Assembly: GCF_012926615.1 (NCBI RefSeq) | Contig: NZ_JABBNU010000002.1 | Coordinates: forward strand, 310,001 to 374,000 | Direction of reading: 5' to 3' | DNA from: Marinigracilibium pacificum | Lineage (GTDB): Bacteria > Bacteroidota > Bacteroidia > Cytophagales > Cyclobacteriaceae | DNA: 64,000 bases | Part shown: positions 43,219 through 52,393 of the stretch, piece after piece | How positions within the stretch are numbered: the first letter of the stretch is position 1 | Layout of the letters: each line of letters opens with the position of its first letter | The notes under the pieces: model-generated | The model's database searches: none | What the model was told of the DNA's origin: nothing | The model's input: only the letters and a program-made list of their open reading frames with translations | Made by a program: the position numbers and the translations under genes

Positions 43219-44673
43219 ATGAAAAATCGGCCTTTTTATATTTCTGGTTTAACAGGTATTTGGATCATAGTACTTTTCTGCACTATTACTGCATGCAATC
43301 AAGGTGGGGGATTCACTGTTGAATATGCCAATAAAATACAGGATTCAGCCTGGAATAGTATTGATCAAATTGAGTCGAGAATAATCAAGCCTGAAATTCC
43401 TGCCAGAACTATTGATATTAGAACATTCGGCGCAAAAGGTGATTCGATATCCAATGATTTACCAGTAGTTATCCAGGCGATCGATTCTTTGACAGCCATT
43501 GGTGGCGGGAAAATCATCTTTCCAAAAGGACAGTATTATATGAAAGGGCCGATTCATTTTAAAAGTAACATAGAATTACACTTTGAGGATTCTGCAAGGA
43601 TATTTTTTAGCAGCACACCTTCAGACTACTTACCTCTTGTCAAAGTACGATGGGAAGGAACCGTTTGCTATAATTATTCACCTTTAATTTACGGAATAGG
43701 GTTAAAAAATATTGCGCTTACCGGTAACGGGATAATCGATGGAGCGGGAAAAGACTGGTCAGTTGAATGGAGAAAGGTGCAGGATAATGACAAACAGGTA
43801 TTAAGACAGATGGGCAATGATGTTATCCCTGAGGAAGAAAGAGTATTTGGAAATGGGTTTCTCGATTTGGATGGTGATGGACAAGATGATGGCCATGGAG
43901 ATCAAAAGCAGCATTTTCTCAGACCTACTTTGGTAGAGTTTTATGAATCTGAAAATGTCCTGATAGAAGGGTTGACCTTCCTGGATAGTCCTTTTTGGAC
44001 CATACATCCTGTCTTTTGTAAAAATGTCATCATAAAGAATTTAACTGTTTTTGGATCGGTATTAAATGATGATGGTGTTGACCCCGATAGTTGCGAAGAT
44101 GTATTGATCGAGGGGTGTGAGATTCAGACTCATGACGATGCGATTTCTATAAAAGCAGGCAGGGATCAGGATGCATGGAACAGACCAGGTAGTAAAAATA
44201 TAATAATCAGAAACAACAAATTACTCAGTGGTGTCAATGCATTATGTATTGGATCTGAAATGTCAGGGGGAGTAAGTAATGTTTTTGCGGAGAATAATCA
44301 GATATCTAATGGTAAACATGCAATCAATTTTAAATGTAACCTCGACCGAGGAGGACAGGTGCAACATGTTTATATCAGGAATATTTCGATTGATGCCTGT
44401 GAGGATGCGATGTTTATTTTTCGGATGGACTACCACGGTTACAGAGGTAATAATTTCCCGACTCAGTTTAATGATTTTTATATCTCAGATATCACCTGTG
44501 ATTTAGTAGAAAAGACGCCATTCAAAATTGTTGGTGTAGAAGAAAAACCAATTGAAAAAGTGTTCTTAGCAGACATTAATATTGAAAAGGCTGGTGAAGA
44601 AAATGCAATTGAATTTGCTACAGACATTTTGTTCAATAATGTCAAAATAGAAGGAAAAGAAATAAAAAATTAA
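43219..44673 (+). CDS. GH28 polygalacturonase-like lipoprotein
   Basis: 484 residues with a lipoprotein signal (ITAC at about 23-26). The parallel beta-helix carries the GH28 active-site blocks: LNDDGVDPDS (Asp284/285), THDDAISIKAG (Asp306/307) and GSEMSGG. GH28 enzymes usually cut galacturonan or remove terminal galacturonic acid; some act on other uronic or deoxy sugars. An acidic insert at about 215-229 (DLDGDGQDDGHGD) looks like a calcium-binding EF-hand-type loop. Between GH2 and GH3, separated by under 15 bases from both. Confidence 0.92.
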   Translation: MKNRPFYISGLTGIWIIVLFCTITACNQGGGFTVEYANKIQDSAWNSIDQIESRIIKPEIPARTIDIRTFGAKGDSISNDLPVVIQAIDSLTAIGGGKIIFPKGQYYMKGPIHFKSNIELHFEDSARIFFSSTPSDYLPLVKVRWEGTVCYNYSPLIYGIGLKNIALTGNGIIDGAGKDWSVEWRKVQDNDKQVLRQMGNDVIPEEERVFGNGFLDLDGDGQDDGHGDQKQHFLRPTLVEFYESENVLIEGLTFLDSPFWTIHPVFCKNVIIKNLTVFGSVLNDDGVDPDSCEDVLIEGCEIQTHDDAISIKAGRDQDAWNRPGSKNIIIRNNKLLSGVNALCIGSEMSGGVSNVFAENNQISNGKHAINFKCNLDRGGQVQHVYIRNISIDACEDAMFIFRMDYHGYRGNNFPTQFNDFYISDITCDLVEKTPFKIVGVEEKPIEKVFLADINIEKAGEENAIEFATDILFNNVKIEGKEIKN

Positions 44674-44686
44674 AAAGAATATTCAA

Positions 44687-46939
44687 ATGAATAATACTAT
44701 ACCGTCAATGTTAAAAATCACTTCATTAATAGTGATATTTTTTTCAACGTTAATCAGTTGTAGTAAAAGTGAATCTGCCAATCAGGAAGAGACTAAAAAG
44801 GAACAACAAGTTTATGAATATAATTTTCAAAATCCGGAGTTATCCATCGATGATCGGGTAAATGATCTGTTAGGTCAACTAACACTGGAAGAAAAAATCG
44901 CTCAACTCAATTATAATGCTCCGGCTATACCTCGACTAGGTATTCCTGCATACAATTGGTGGAATGAGGCACTACATGGTGTGGCGAGAGCCGGAAAGGC
45001 GACTGTATTTCCTCAGGCTATAGGTATGGCTTCAACTTTTGATTCTGCATTAATACACCGTGTTGCTACAGCTGTTTCAGATGAAGCAAGGGCGAAATTT
45101 AATGCAAATGTTGAAAACGATAATCGAATCAGATACGCCGGGCTTACCTTCTGGACGCCCAATATTAATATTTTTAGAGATCCCCGATGGGGACGTGGTC
45201 AGGAGACTTATGGAGAAGACCCATATCTAACCGGGATATTAGGAACTGCTTTTGTAAAAGGATTACAAGGTGATAATCCGAATTTTCTGAAAACAGCAGC
45301 TTGTGCCAAGCACTATGTAGTTCATAGCGGACCGGAAAAGGACCGGCATGTATTCGACGCTGTGGCCAGTGATAAAGATTTGTATGAAACGTATTTACCT
45401 GCCTTCAAAAAACTTGTTGAGGCAGATGTAGAAGCAGTAATGTGTGCTTACAACCGGACCAATGGTGAGCCATGTTGTGGGAGTGAAAAACTATTGCAAA
45501 CTATCTTGAGAGAAGATTTTGGCTTCGAAGGTCACGTTGTCTCTGATTGCTGGGCGCTGGTTGATTTTCACGATGGTCATAAAGTAACTGAAGGTCCGGC
45601 TGAATCGGCAGCCTTAGCAATAAAGAGTGGTGTTGATCTGAATTGCGGCGATACCTATCCCGCTCTCAAGGAGGCGTTGGAAAAAGGATTAATTACAGAG
45701 GATTTGATCGATAAAGCTTTCGTTAGATTGATCAAAACACGATTTAAACTCGGTCTTTTTGATCCGGAAGAAAATAACCCATATACTCAAATTGGTCCGG
45801 AAGTGATTAACAGTGAAAAGCATCGAAAGCTAGCATTGGAGACTGCTCAGAAATCAATCGTCCTTCTAAAAAATGCAAATAACGTCCTTCCTTTAAGTAA
45901 GGATATTAGATACTTGTTTGTAACGGGACCACACGCCGCCGGTACTGAAGTGTTAATGGGAAATTACTATGGTTCAAGTCCAAACATGGTCACTATCCTG
46001 GAAGGAGTAACCAATACGGTTTCCGATGGTACGATTGTACAATATAAACAAGGGTTTCTGATGGACAGGCCAAATGTAAATCCAATGGACTGGACAACCG
46101 GAGATGCCCAGGATGCAGATGCTATAATTGTGACGTTGGGAATTTCAGGCTTACTGGAAGGAGAAGAAGGGGAATCGATTGCTTCTCCTACCAAAGGAGA
46201 TCGGTTTGATATGAGTATTCCGCCAAATCAAATTGAATTTTTAAAGGGGTTAAGAAAAGACAATGATAAACCAATTATTTCCATTGTTACTGGTGGAAGT
46301 CCTATGGACATGAAGGCCGTACATGAATTGTCTGACGCAGTACTTTATGCCTGGTATCCGGGAGAACAAGGCGGGCAGGCCTTAGCCGATCTTATTTTTG
46401 GTAATGTAAGTCCTTCCGGAAGATTGCCAATTACCTTCCCAATGTCAATCGATGATCTGCCGCCATATCCGGATTATAATATGCAAAACAGGACCTACCG
46501 TTATGCAACTGCAGAACCTATGTATCCTTTTGGTTTTGGATTAAGTTATGCGGACTTCAGTTATTCAAATCTGAGTGTTGATAATGCTGATTTTACCGGA
46601 AATGATGAAATCACTGTGTCTGTTATGCTAACCAATTTTTCGGATAATCCTGCTAGAGAGATCGTACAGCTCTATATCAGCGATGTAGACGCATCTTTCA
46701 CTGTACCAAGATCAAGTTTGAAGAGAGTAAAAACTGTTGAACTAAAAGGAAAAGAATCAAAGGAAATAACTTTTAAAATAAATCGAGAGGACCTTGTACA
46801 GATAAACGATGATGGAAAATCAGTCATTGAACCAGGTGAGTACAAAATTTATGTAGGAGGAATTTCTCCAGGAGGAGATTATAGCAGATTAAATGCTGAG
46901 TCTCCTAAAGAAATTTCGATTAATGTAGCCTCTATTTAA
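44687..46939 (+). CDS. GH3 beta-xylosidase-like lipoprotein
   Basis: 750 residues, lipoprotein signal with lipobox ISC at about 23-25. The (beta/alpha)8 domain has the nucleophile in VVSDCWAL (Asp287), and NEALHGVARAGKATVFPQAIGMASTFD is the typical beta-xylosidase/arabinofuranosidase stretch. The alpha/beta sandwich and a fibronectin-type C-terminal domain (from about 640, VSVMLTNFSDNPAREIVQLYISD) follow. It releases terminal xylose, which fits the xylose genes upstream. A weak hairpin follows. Confidence 0.93.
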   Translation: MNNTIPSMLKITSLIVIFFSTLISCSKSESANQEETKKEQQVYEYNFQNPELSIDDRVNDLLGQLTLEEKIAQLNYNAPAIPRLGIPAYNWWNEALHGVARAGKATVFPQAIGMASTFDSALIHRVATAVSDEARAKFNANVENDNRIRYAGLTFWTPNINIFRDPRWGRGQETYGEDPYLTGILGTAFVKGLQGDNPNFLKTAACAKHYVVHSGPEKDRHVFDAVASDKDLYETYLPAFKKLVEADVEAVMCAYNRTNGEPCCGSEKLLQTILREDFGFEGHVVSDCWALVDFHDGHKVTEGPAESAALAIKSGVDLNCGDTYPALKEALEKGLITEDLIDKAFVRLIKTRFKLGLFDPEENNPYTQIGPEVINSEKHRKLALETAQKSIVLLKNANNVLPLSKDIRYLFVTGPHAAGTEVLMGNYYGSSPNMVTILEGVTNTVSDGTIVQYKQGFLMDRPNVNPMDWTTGDAQDADAIIVTLGISGLLEGEEGESIASPTKGDRFDMSIPPNQIEFLKGLRKDNDKPIISIVTGGSPMDMKAVHELSDAVLYAWYPGEQGGQALADLIFGNVSPSGRLPITFPMSIDDLPPYPDYNMQNRTYRYATAEPMYPFGFGLSYADFSYSNLSVDNADFTGNDEITVSVMLTNFSDNPAREIVQLYISDVDASFTVPRSSLKRVKTVELKGKESKEITFKINREDLVQINDDGKSVIEPGEYKIYVGGISPGGDYSRLNAESPKEISINVASI

Positions 46940-46968
46940 TCAGCCAAAACTGTGATTTGCCTGGCTGA
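46940..46968 (+). terminator. Possible weak terminator or RNA hairpin after GH3
   Basis: Arms TCAGCCA and TGGCTGA (15-nt loop), directly at the GH3 stop codon, followed by A-rich rather than T-rich sequence. It may slow or part-terminate transcription. Confidence 0.3.
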
Positions 46969-47033
46969 AAAATAGATGATTGTTAAAATATGTGTCTTGA
47001 TGAAGTAAAAAATTAACCATAACCAAATATATC

Positions 47034-49319
47034 ATGAAACGCTATGTAGTAATTATTCTAACAATTTTCTGCTGCTATCAGCAGGGCTTGGCTCAGTATC
47101 AGGCCAGACTTAATTTTAATGCAAAATTCGAACCTACGAACAAAATTTTGCACGGTGCGGGGCAGTCTAACGAAATCGAATTCAGTAGTTATGCCGATTT
47201 CCTTGGAAATAACAGATACCCAACAATTTTCATGTTCTATACCACTGCCAATCGAAACGCAACTGAACAGGAAGATAGAATGAACGAGTATCTGGACTTT
47301 ATCGATAAGCACCCTGACGGTGTTATGCCTCAGATCGGACTTGCTTTTACCCGAAATGGAGTAGAATACGCAAATGAAGTATTATCTGGTCAGCACGATG
47401 CCGGGCTGATTAAAATGGCTCAAGTACTTAATAATTGGGGGAAACCTGTTTTTGTACGAATTGGATATGAGGCAAACGGTTTCTGGAATGCCTATTCAAG
47501 TTCGAGTTATAAGCAGGCCTTTCAATACATAACCAATATTTTCAGGAGTAATGCTTCAAATATTGCAACAGTCTGGTGTGTTCACCCAATCACAAACCTA
47601 AACAATATGATGTCGTATTATCCGGGTGATAGCTATGTTGATTGGTGGTCTATCGATCTTTTTGAGCCTAATTTTCTAAGTTCACCGAACACACAAGATT
47701 ATTTAGACGAGGCCGTACTTCATTCAAAACCAGTCATGATTGGTGAATCTTGTCCTTCGGAAGTAGGAGTAGACGGAGGTCAGCAAAGCTGGAACAATTG
47801 GTATGTGTCTTATTTCAATATCATCAAAAATAACCCTGTTATTAAAGCTTTTTGCTATATAAACAGAAACTGGAAGACTAGTAGCAGCTTACCGCAGTGG
47901 CTTGATTGCCGTGTTTATAAGAACAGTACCGTTGGTAGTTTATATCAAAATGAATTGTCGAATAGCATCTACCAACATGTGAGTGTTCCTTCTAATTATA
48001 AAATCGATGCTATTCAGCCAGGTGACGATGCCTATGTCAGAGATGGAACGTATAGCAGTAATACATATGATAGCCAGGATCCACTTAGGTTAAGAGTAAA
48101 AAATTCTGCTGTAAGTGGGTTTACCCGAGAAAGTTATATTTCTTTCGATATTTCAGGAATAAGTAATGTTACCAGTGCCAGACTATGGTTTTTTGGGAGG
48201 AATGATAATACAGTAGATATTAATACAACTGTCTTTGAAGTTTCAAATAATTCATGGAGCGAGAATACACTCAATTATAACAACAAACCAAATACAGGAA
48301 ATTCCCTTGGTCTTGTTGAAATTAGTGATGAAGATGAAGAATGGGGAAGTCTGGATGTAACCACATACGTAGCTAATGCTACTTCAGGTTCAAAAGTATC
48401 TTTTGCGATAATAAATCAGGGAGCACTGGAACTAACTCTTGATATAGATTCAAGGGAAACTATAGATGGTAATCCGCCATTTTTAGTTATCCATTCCAGT
48501 AGTGGGTCTACCACAGTATCCGGACAGGTAACAGTTTCAAATTCTTCAGATGATGCTGAGCAAGGGTCAAGTACGATGGATCTAACTAGTGGAGATCTTG
48601 ATTTTGGTGAAAAACTATCAGGAATAAGATTTACCAATGTTACCATTCCTAATGGTGCGATAATACAAAATGCTTACATTCAATTTACAGCTGATAATGA
48701 TGGTCAAAACAGCAATGCCAGTTATACCATCAAAGGTCAGGATGTAAATAATGCCGGTACATTTACGACTGCGACAAATAACATTTCCAATCGAACAACA
48801 ACCTCAGCCTCTGTTAGCTGGAATAATGTTCCAGCATGGAATTCAGCCGGGCAAGCGGGCACAAATCAAAGAACACCGGATATTAGTTCAATTATTCAGG
48901 AAATAGTGAATCGTGGAGGATGGATCAGTGGAAATAATATGGTTTTAATGGTAGATGGAACAAGTGGGAAACGTTCAGCGAAAACCTATGACGGAGATCC
49001 TTCTAAGGCACCTAAATTGGTTTATACCTATACTTCTTCAGCAGGAGCCAGAGCATTAAAAACTGAGCAAACAACTATTGAAGTAAATTCGCTGGAATAT
49101 TCGGAATTAAAGTTATATCCAAATCCTGTAAGTGATTACTTTAAATTGGAATTACCTGAGGGAAGTAATGAAATAACAATTCTGGATGTAAATGGAAGGG
49201 TTTTAAAAACAATAAAAGCTGAATCAAGGTCGGCAGTCATATCCGTGACAGATCTTGAACCGGGTATATATATTCTAAACACCAATAATTCACGTGTGAG
49301 ATTTATTATTGATAGGTGA
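47034..49319 (+). CDS. GH26-like secreted glycosidase with two beta-domains and T9SS sorting domain
   Basis: 761 residues. After a signal peptide (ending LAQ at 20-21) residues ~30-310 form a clan-A barrel of the GH26/mannanase-like type with acid/base Glu146 (RIGYEANGFW) and nucleophile Glu238 (MIGESCPSE). Next are a DNRLRE (CBM96-like) domain (about 327-495, DDAYVRDGTYSSNTYDS), a second beta-sandwich module (about 508-670, opening DDAEQGSSTMDL) and a type IX secretion C-terminal domain (about 685-761, LKLYPNPVSDYF, LEPGIYIL). It is the only obvious T9SS cargo in the locus, so probably the enzyme that meets the polymer first. GH26 mannanase, xylanase and lichenase activities all exist, so specificity is open. 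Confidence 0.85.
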   Translation: MKRYVVIILTIFCCYQQGLAQYQARLNFNAKFEPTNKILHGAGQSNEIEFSSYADFLGNNRYPTIFMFYTTANRNATEQEDRMNEYLDFIDKHPDGVMPQIGLAFTRNGVEYANEVLSGQHDAGLIKMAQVLNNWGKPVFVRIGYEANGFWNAYSSSSYKQAFQYITNIFRSNASNIATVWCVHPITNLNNMMSYYPGDSYVDWWSIDLFEPNFLSSPNTQDYLDEAVLHSKPVMIGESCPSEVGVDGGQQSWNNWYVSYFNIIKNNPVIKAFCYINRNWKTSSSLPQWLDCRVYKNSTVGSLYQNELSNSIYQHVSVPSNYKIDAIQPGDDAYVRDGTYSSNTYDSQDPLRLRVKNSAVSGFTRESYISFDISGISNVTSARLWFFGRNDNTVDINTTVFEVSNNSWSENTLNYNNKPNTGNSLGLVEISDEDEEWGSLDVTTYVANATSGSKVSFAIINQGALELTLDIDSRETIDGNPPFLVIHSSSGSTTVSGQVTVSNSSDDAEQGSSTMDLTSGDLDFGEKLSGIRFTNVTIPNGAIIQNAYIQFTADNDGQNSNASYTIKGQDVNNAGTFTTATNNISNRTTTSASVSWNNVPAWNSAGQAGTNQRTPDISSIIQEIVNRGGWISGNNMVLMVDGTSGKRSAKTYDGDPSKAPKLVYTYTSSAGARALKTEQTTIEVNSLEYSELKLYPNPVSDYFKLELPEGSNEITILDVNGRVLKTIKAESRSAVISVTDLEPGIYILNTNNSRVRFIIDR

Positions 49320-49668
49320 TTTGATTTCTATTATTTAGGATGTCTTTATTTGACTTTTAATTATTCACATAAATGCTTTCAGGTTGATGAGTTCGGCTTT
49401 GATCTAGTGTGAAGTTGGATTTATCTTCCTGAGAGCTATTTTAATACAATGCCATTTGGTAAGATTTTAATTAATGAAAGAAACTTAGTGAAACACTTTA
49501 GCTCAGAGGATAAAACTGTTAGGATGTGTCAGATATCTATTAACACATTGTATGAATCCCTTAGTTGAGTTAGAATATTTCCATTTATCTATTATAGGGC
49601 GTAAATCAGTATAAAGCGAGAATGAATAGGTATGGGATACAAAGTTTTATGGCATAAAAAACATATAC
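49320..49668 (+). other. Gene-free gap before the DUF1080 gene
   Basis: 349 bases with no ORF longer than a short peptide (an 11-residue frame at 49622), no clear terminator hairpin and no TTG/TAnnTTTG promoter. A promoter for the downstream block may lie here. Confidence 0.5.
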
Positions 49669-51051
49669 ATGATGAAAAGAAAACTGTGGTTATTTTTTTT
49701 CCTTTTACTAATGATAGATACTATGCCTTTGAATGCCCAATGGAGAGAGCTTTTTAATGGCAAAGACCTTAATGGCTGGAAGCAATTAGGAGGTACAGCA
49801 ACATACAGCATAGAAAATGAAGAAATAGTAGGTACAGCTGTATTAAATTCCCCAAATAGTTTTTTGGTAACAGAACAGCCTTATTCAGATTTTATTTTGG
49901 AACTGGAAATATATGTTTCGTCTCAACTCAATTCAGGTATCCAGATAAGGTCAAATAGTGATAAGGATTATTTAAATGGTATTTTTCATGGCTATCAAGT
50001 CGAAATTGACCCTTCCGACAGGGCTTTCAGCGGAGGGATTTATGATGAGAAAAGAAGAGGATGGCTGTATCCCTTAAGTAGAAATGAAGCTGCTAAAACA
50101 GCCTTAAAATTGAACCAATGGAATAAAGTCCACATTGAAGCAATTGGAAATTCGATCAATACATGGATTAATGGAATACACTGTGCAAGACTGATGGATA
50201 ATGAAACTTCAAGTGGTCATATTGGGTTACAAGTCCATAGTATCAGTGCAGAATCCGGGCTGGAAGGAACGCAAATCAAATGGAGAAATATTAGAATAAC
50301 TACTGATAATCTCACAGAGTATAAGTTGGCAAAGCATCCTGAGGTTCCGGAGATCAGCTATTTAAAAAATACAATTACTGATTGGGAAGCTCGTAATGGA
50401 TTTCGCTTACTCTGGGACGGTGAAACAACAACTGGATGGAGGGGGGCCAAATTAGAAGGTTTTCCTGAAAAAGGATGGAACATCAACAACGGTGTATTGA
50501 CAATTCTTAAAACAGATGGAGGCGAATCCACTGGTCCGGGAGACATAGTGACAAAAAACAAGTACGCCAATTTTGAACTTGAACTTCAATTCAAAATTAC
50601 AGAAGGTGCCAATAGTGGGATCAAATACTATGTTGACCCTGCCTTAAATAAAGGTGAAGGATCAGCCATCGGATGTGAATTTCAAATACTCGATGATGAC
50701 AAGCACCCGGATGCAAAATTAGGTGTTAATGGTAATCGCACTGTTGGATCATTGTATGATTTGATAACAGCAACAAACCTTTCTGTGCCGGGCCGGGCAA
50801 AACAATTCAAAGGTGTTGGTAAATGGAATACTGCTAGAATTGTAGCCAGAGATGGTAAAGTTGAACATTGGCTAAATAATGAAAAGGTGGTGGAATACGA
50901 CCGCTTTTCTCAAATGTTCAAAGCATTGGTGGCTTATAGCAAATACGCCAGATGGGACAATTTTGGTCAGTGGGAGGAAGGATCAATTTTACTCCAGGAT
51001 CATGGAGATGAAGTGAGTTATCACAGTATTAAAATCAGAGAATTGAATTAG
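49669..51051 (+). CDS. Secreted protein with two DUF1080 (3-keto-disaccharide hydrolase-type) domains
   Basis: 460 residues, signal peptide to about residue 23. Two copies of the DUF1080 (3keto-disac_hyd) jelly roll are present: about 25-210 ([18 protein letters not shown]) and about 237-459 ([28 protein letters not shown]). Members hydrolyse or eliminate from glycosides whose C3 has been oxidised to a ketone. The next gene is a Gfo/Idh dehydrogenase with a Tat signal 3 bases away, and a second one follows, the enzyme pair expected to supply 3-keto substrates. Duplication in one chain is notable; it may bind two sites or have one active half. Confidence 0.88.
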   Translation: MMKRKLWLFFFLLLMIDTMPLNAQWRELFNGKDLNGWKQLGGTATYSIENEEIVGTAVLNSPNSFLVTEQPYSDFILELEIYVSSQLNSGIQIRSNSDKDYLNGIFHGYQVEIDPSDRAFSGGIYDEKRRGWLYPLSRNEAAKTALKLNQWNKVHIEAIGNSINTWINGIHCARLMDNETSSGHIGLQVHSISAESGLEGTQIKWRNIRITTDNLTEYKLAKHPEVPEISYLKNTITDWEARNGFRLLWDGETTTGWRGAKLEGFPEKGWNINNGVLTILKTDGGESTGPGDIVTKNKYANFELELQFKITEGANSGIKYYVDPALNKGEGSAIGCEFQILDDDKHPDAKLGVNGNRTVGSLYDLITATNLSVPGRAKQFKGVGKWNTARIVARDGKVEHWLNNEKVVEYDRFSQMFKALVAYSKYARWDNFGQWEEGSILLQDHGDEVSYHSIKIRELN

Positions 51052-51054
51052 CAA

Positions 51055-52263
51055 ATGGGGTTGAAATCGAGAAGGACTTTTATAAGATCAGGATTATTGG
51101 CCGGTGCCGGCTTACTTACCGGGGCAAGTTACTTATATGGCAGACAGCTTTCTTTTGGAAATGAAAGAGTTAGGATCGGTATCATAGGTACTGGTAGTCG
51201 GGGTAAAGGTTTGGGTATTTTGATCAATCAAATTGATGGATTGAAAGTAGTAGCGTGTGCCGATGTAATTCCTTTCAGATTAGAAGAAGGGCTAAGGGTA
51301 TGTAAAAATGCCAAGGGCTATGCTAACTATGAAGAGCTTCTGGATGATAAGAATGTGGATGCAGTAATTATCGCAACCCCGTTTAGTATGCATGATGAAA
51401 TGTCGATAGCAGCTTTGGATGCAGGAAAACATGTCTATTGCGAAAAAACAATGGCAAAAGGGATCAATGAGATCCAGGAGGTGATTTCCAGTGTTGCTCA
51501 ACAGTCATTGGTTTTTCAAACAGGCCATCAATATCATAGCAGCCCGTTGTATCAGCGAGCGAGACAAATTATCAAGGAAGGAAATTTAGGTGAAATCACA
51601 GCATATAAATGTCAATGGAATCGTAATGGAGACTGGCGCAGACCTGTGCCTGACCCCAAATGGGAACGATTGATTAACTGGAGGATGTATAAAGAATACT
51701 CGGGTGGTCTGATAGCTGAACTTATGTCGCACCAAATAGACTTTATTAACTGGGTCACCGGCTCGCATCCTGAAAAGATAGTTGGATTTGGTGGCATAGA
51801 TTACTGGAATGATGGTCGTGAGACCTATGATAATGTTAATGTAATGTATGAATACCCCACCGGACTTGATGCCAGTTTTACTTGCACTACCTCAAACTCG
51901 TATGACGATTACCAGATAAAAGTACTGGGTTCTGAAGGAACCATGATATTGGGCTATACTGAAGGAACAGTTTACAGAGAACAGAAAACTTCAAAGGAAA
52001 TAGGTGTCGTTGATGGCGTTTCAGGAGCCACCTTAAAGGCCTGGGACAGTGGTGAGGGTGTGTCGGTAGAGGCACATGCTAAGGACCCTACTTTAGATGC
52101 TTTAAAGCAGTTTTATGATGCGATCGTTCATGATAAAAAAGTAGAATCAAATATAAATACTGGTGCACTTACAGCTAAATGTGTTCAAGTTTCACTCGAC
52201 GCACTCTACACAGAGGAAATAAAATATTGGAAGGATTATCCTGAATTGATGGTCGTTCCCTGA
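51055..52263 (+). CDS. Tat-exported Gfo/Idh/MocA dehydrogenase (first copy)
   Basis: 402 residues. The N-terminus has a twin-arginine signal (LKSRRTFIRSGLLAGAG). Then comes the Rossmann fold (VRIGIIGTGSRGKGLGIL) and the catalytic Lys in CEKTM (YCEKTMAKG), in place of the usual EKP. Because it is exported folded, its NAD(P) would be held tightly and used as a redox relay, as proposed for 3-keto-forming dehydrogenases. Starts 3 bases after the DUF1080 stop, giving strong linkage. Confidence 0.88.
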   Translation: MGLKSRRTFIRSGLLAGAGLLTGASYLYGRQLSFGNERVRIGIIGTGSRGKGLGILINQIDGLKVVACADVIPFRLEEGLRVCKNAKGYANYEELLDDKNVDAVIIATPFSMHDEMSIAALDAGKHVYCEKTMAKGINEIQEVISSVAQQSLVFQTGHQYHSSPLYQRARQIIKEGNLGEITAYKCQWNRNGDWRRPVPDPKWERLINWRMYKEYSGGLIAELMSHQIDFINWVTGSHPEKIVGFGGIDYWNDGRETYDNVNVMYEYPTGLDASFTCTTSNSYDDYQIKVLGSEGTMILGYTEGTVYREQKTSKEIGVVDGVSGATLKAWDSGEGVSVEAHAKDPTLDALKQFYDAIVHDKKVESNINTGALTAKCVQVSLDALYTEEIKYWKDYPELMVVP

Positions 52264-52393
52264 TTTAAAAACCTAAAGTGAAAAGGTTTGGGGAAAGTGT
52301 TAAGCGAAGAGTACTTTTTGATAATGGATGTTTCCCTGAAAACTGAAAATTTAAGTATAAGAAAACGGTTTTATTCGTACTCAAGACAACCAA

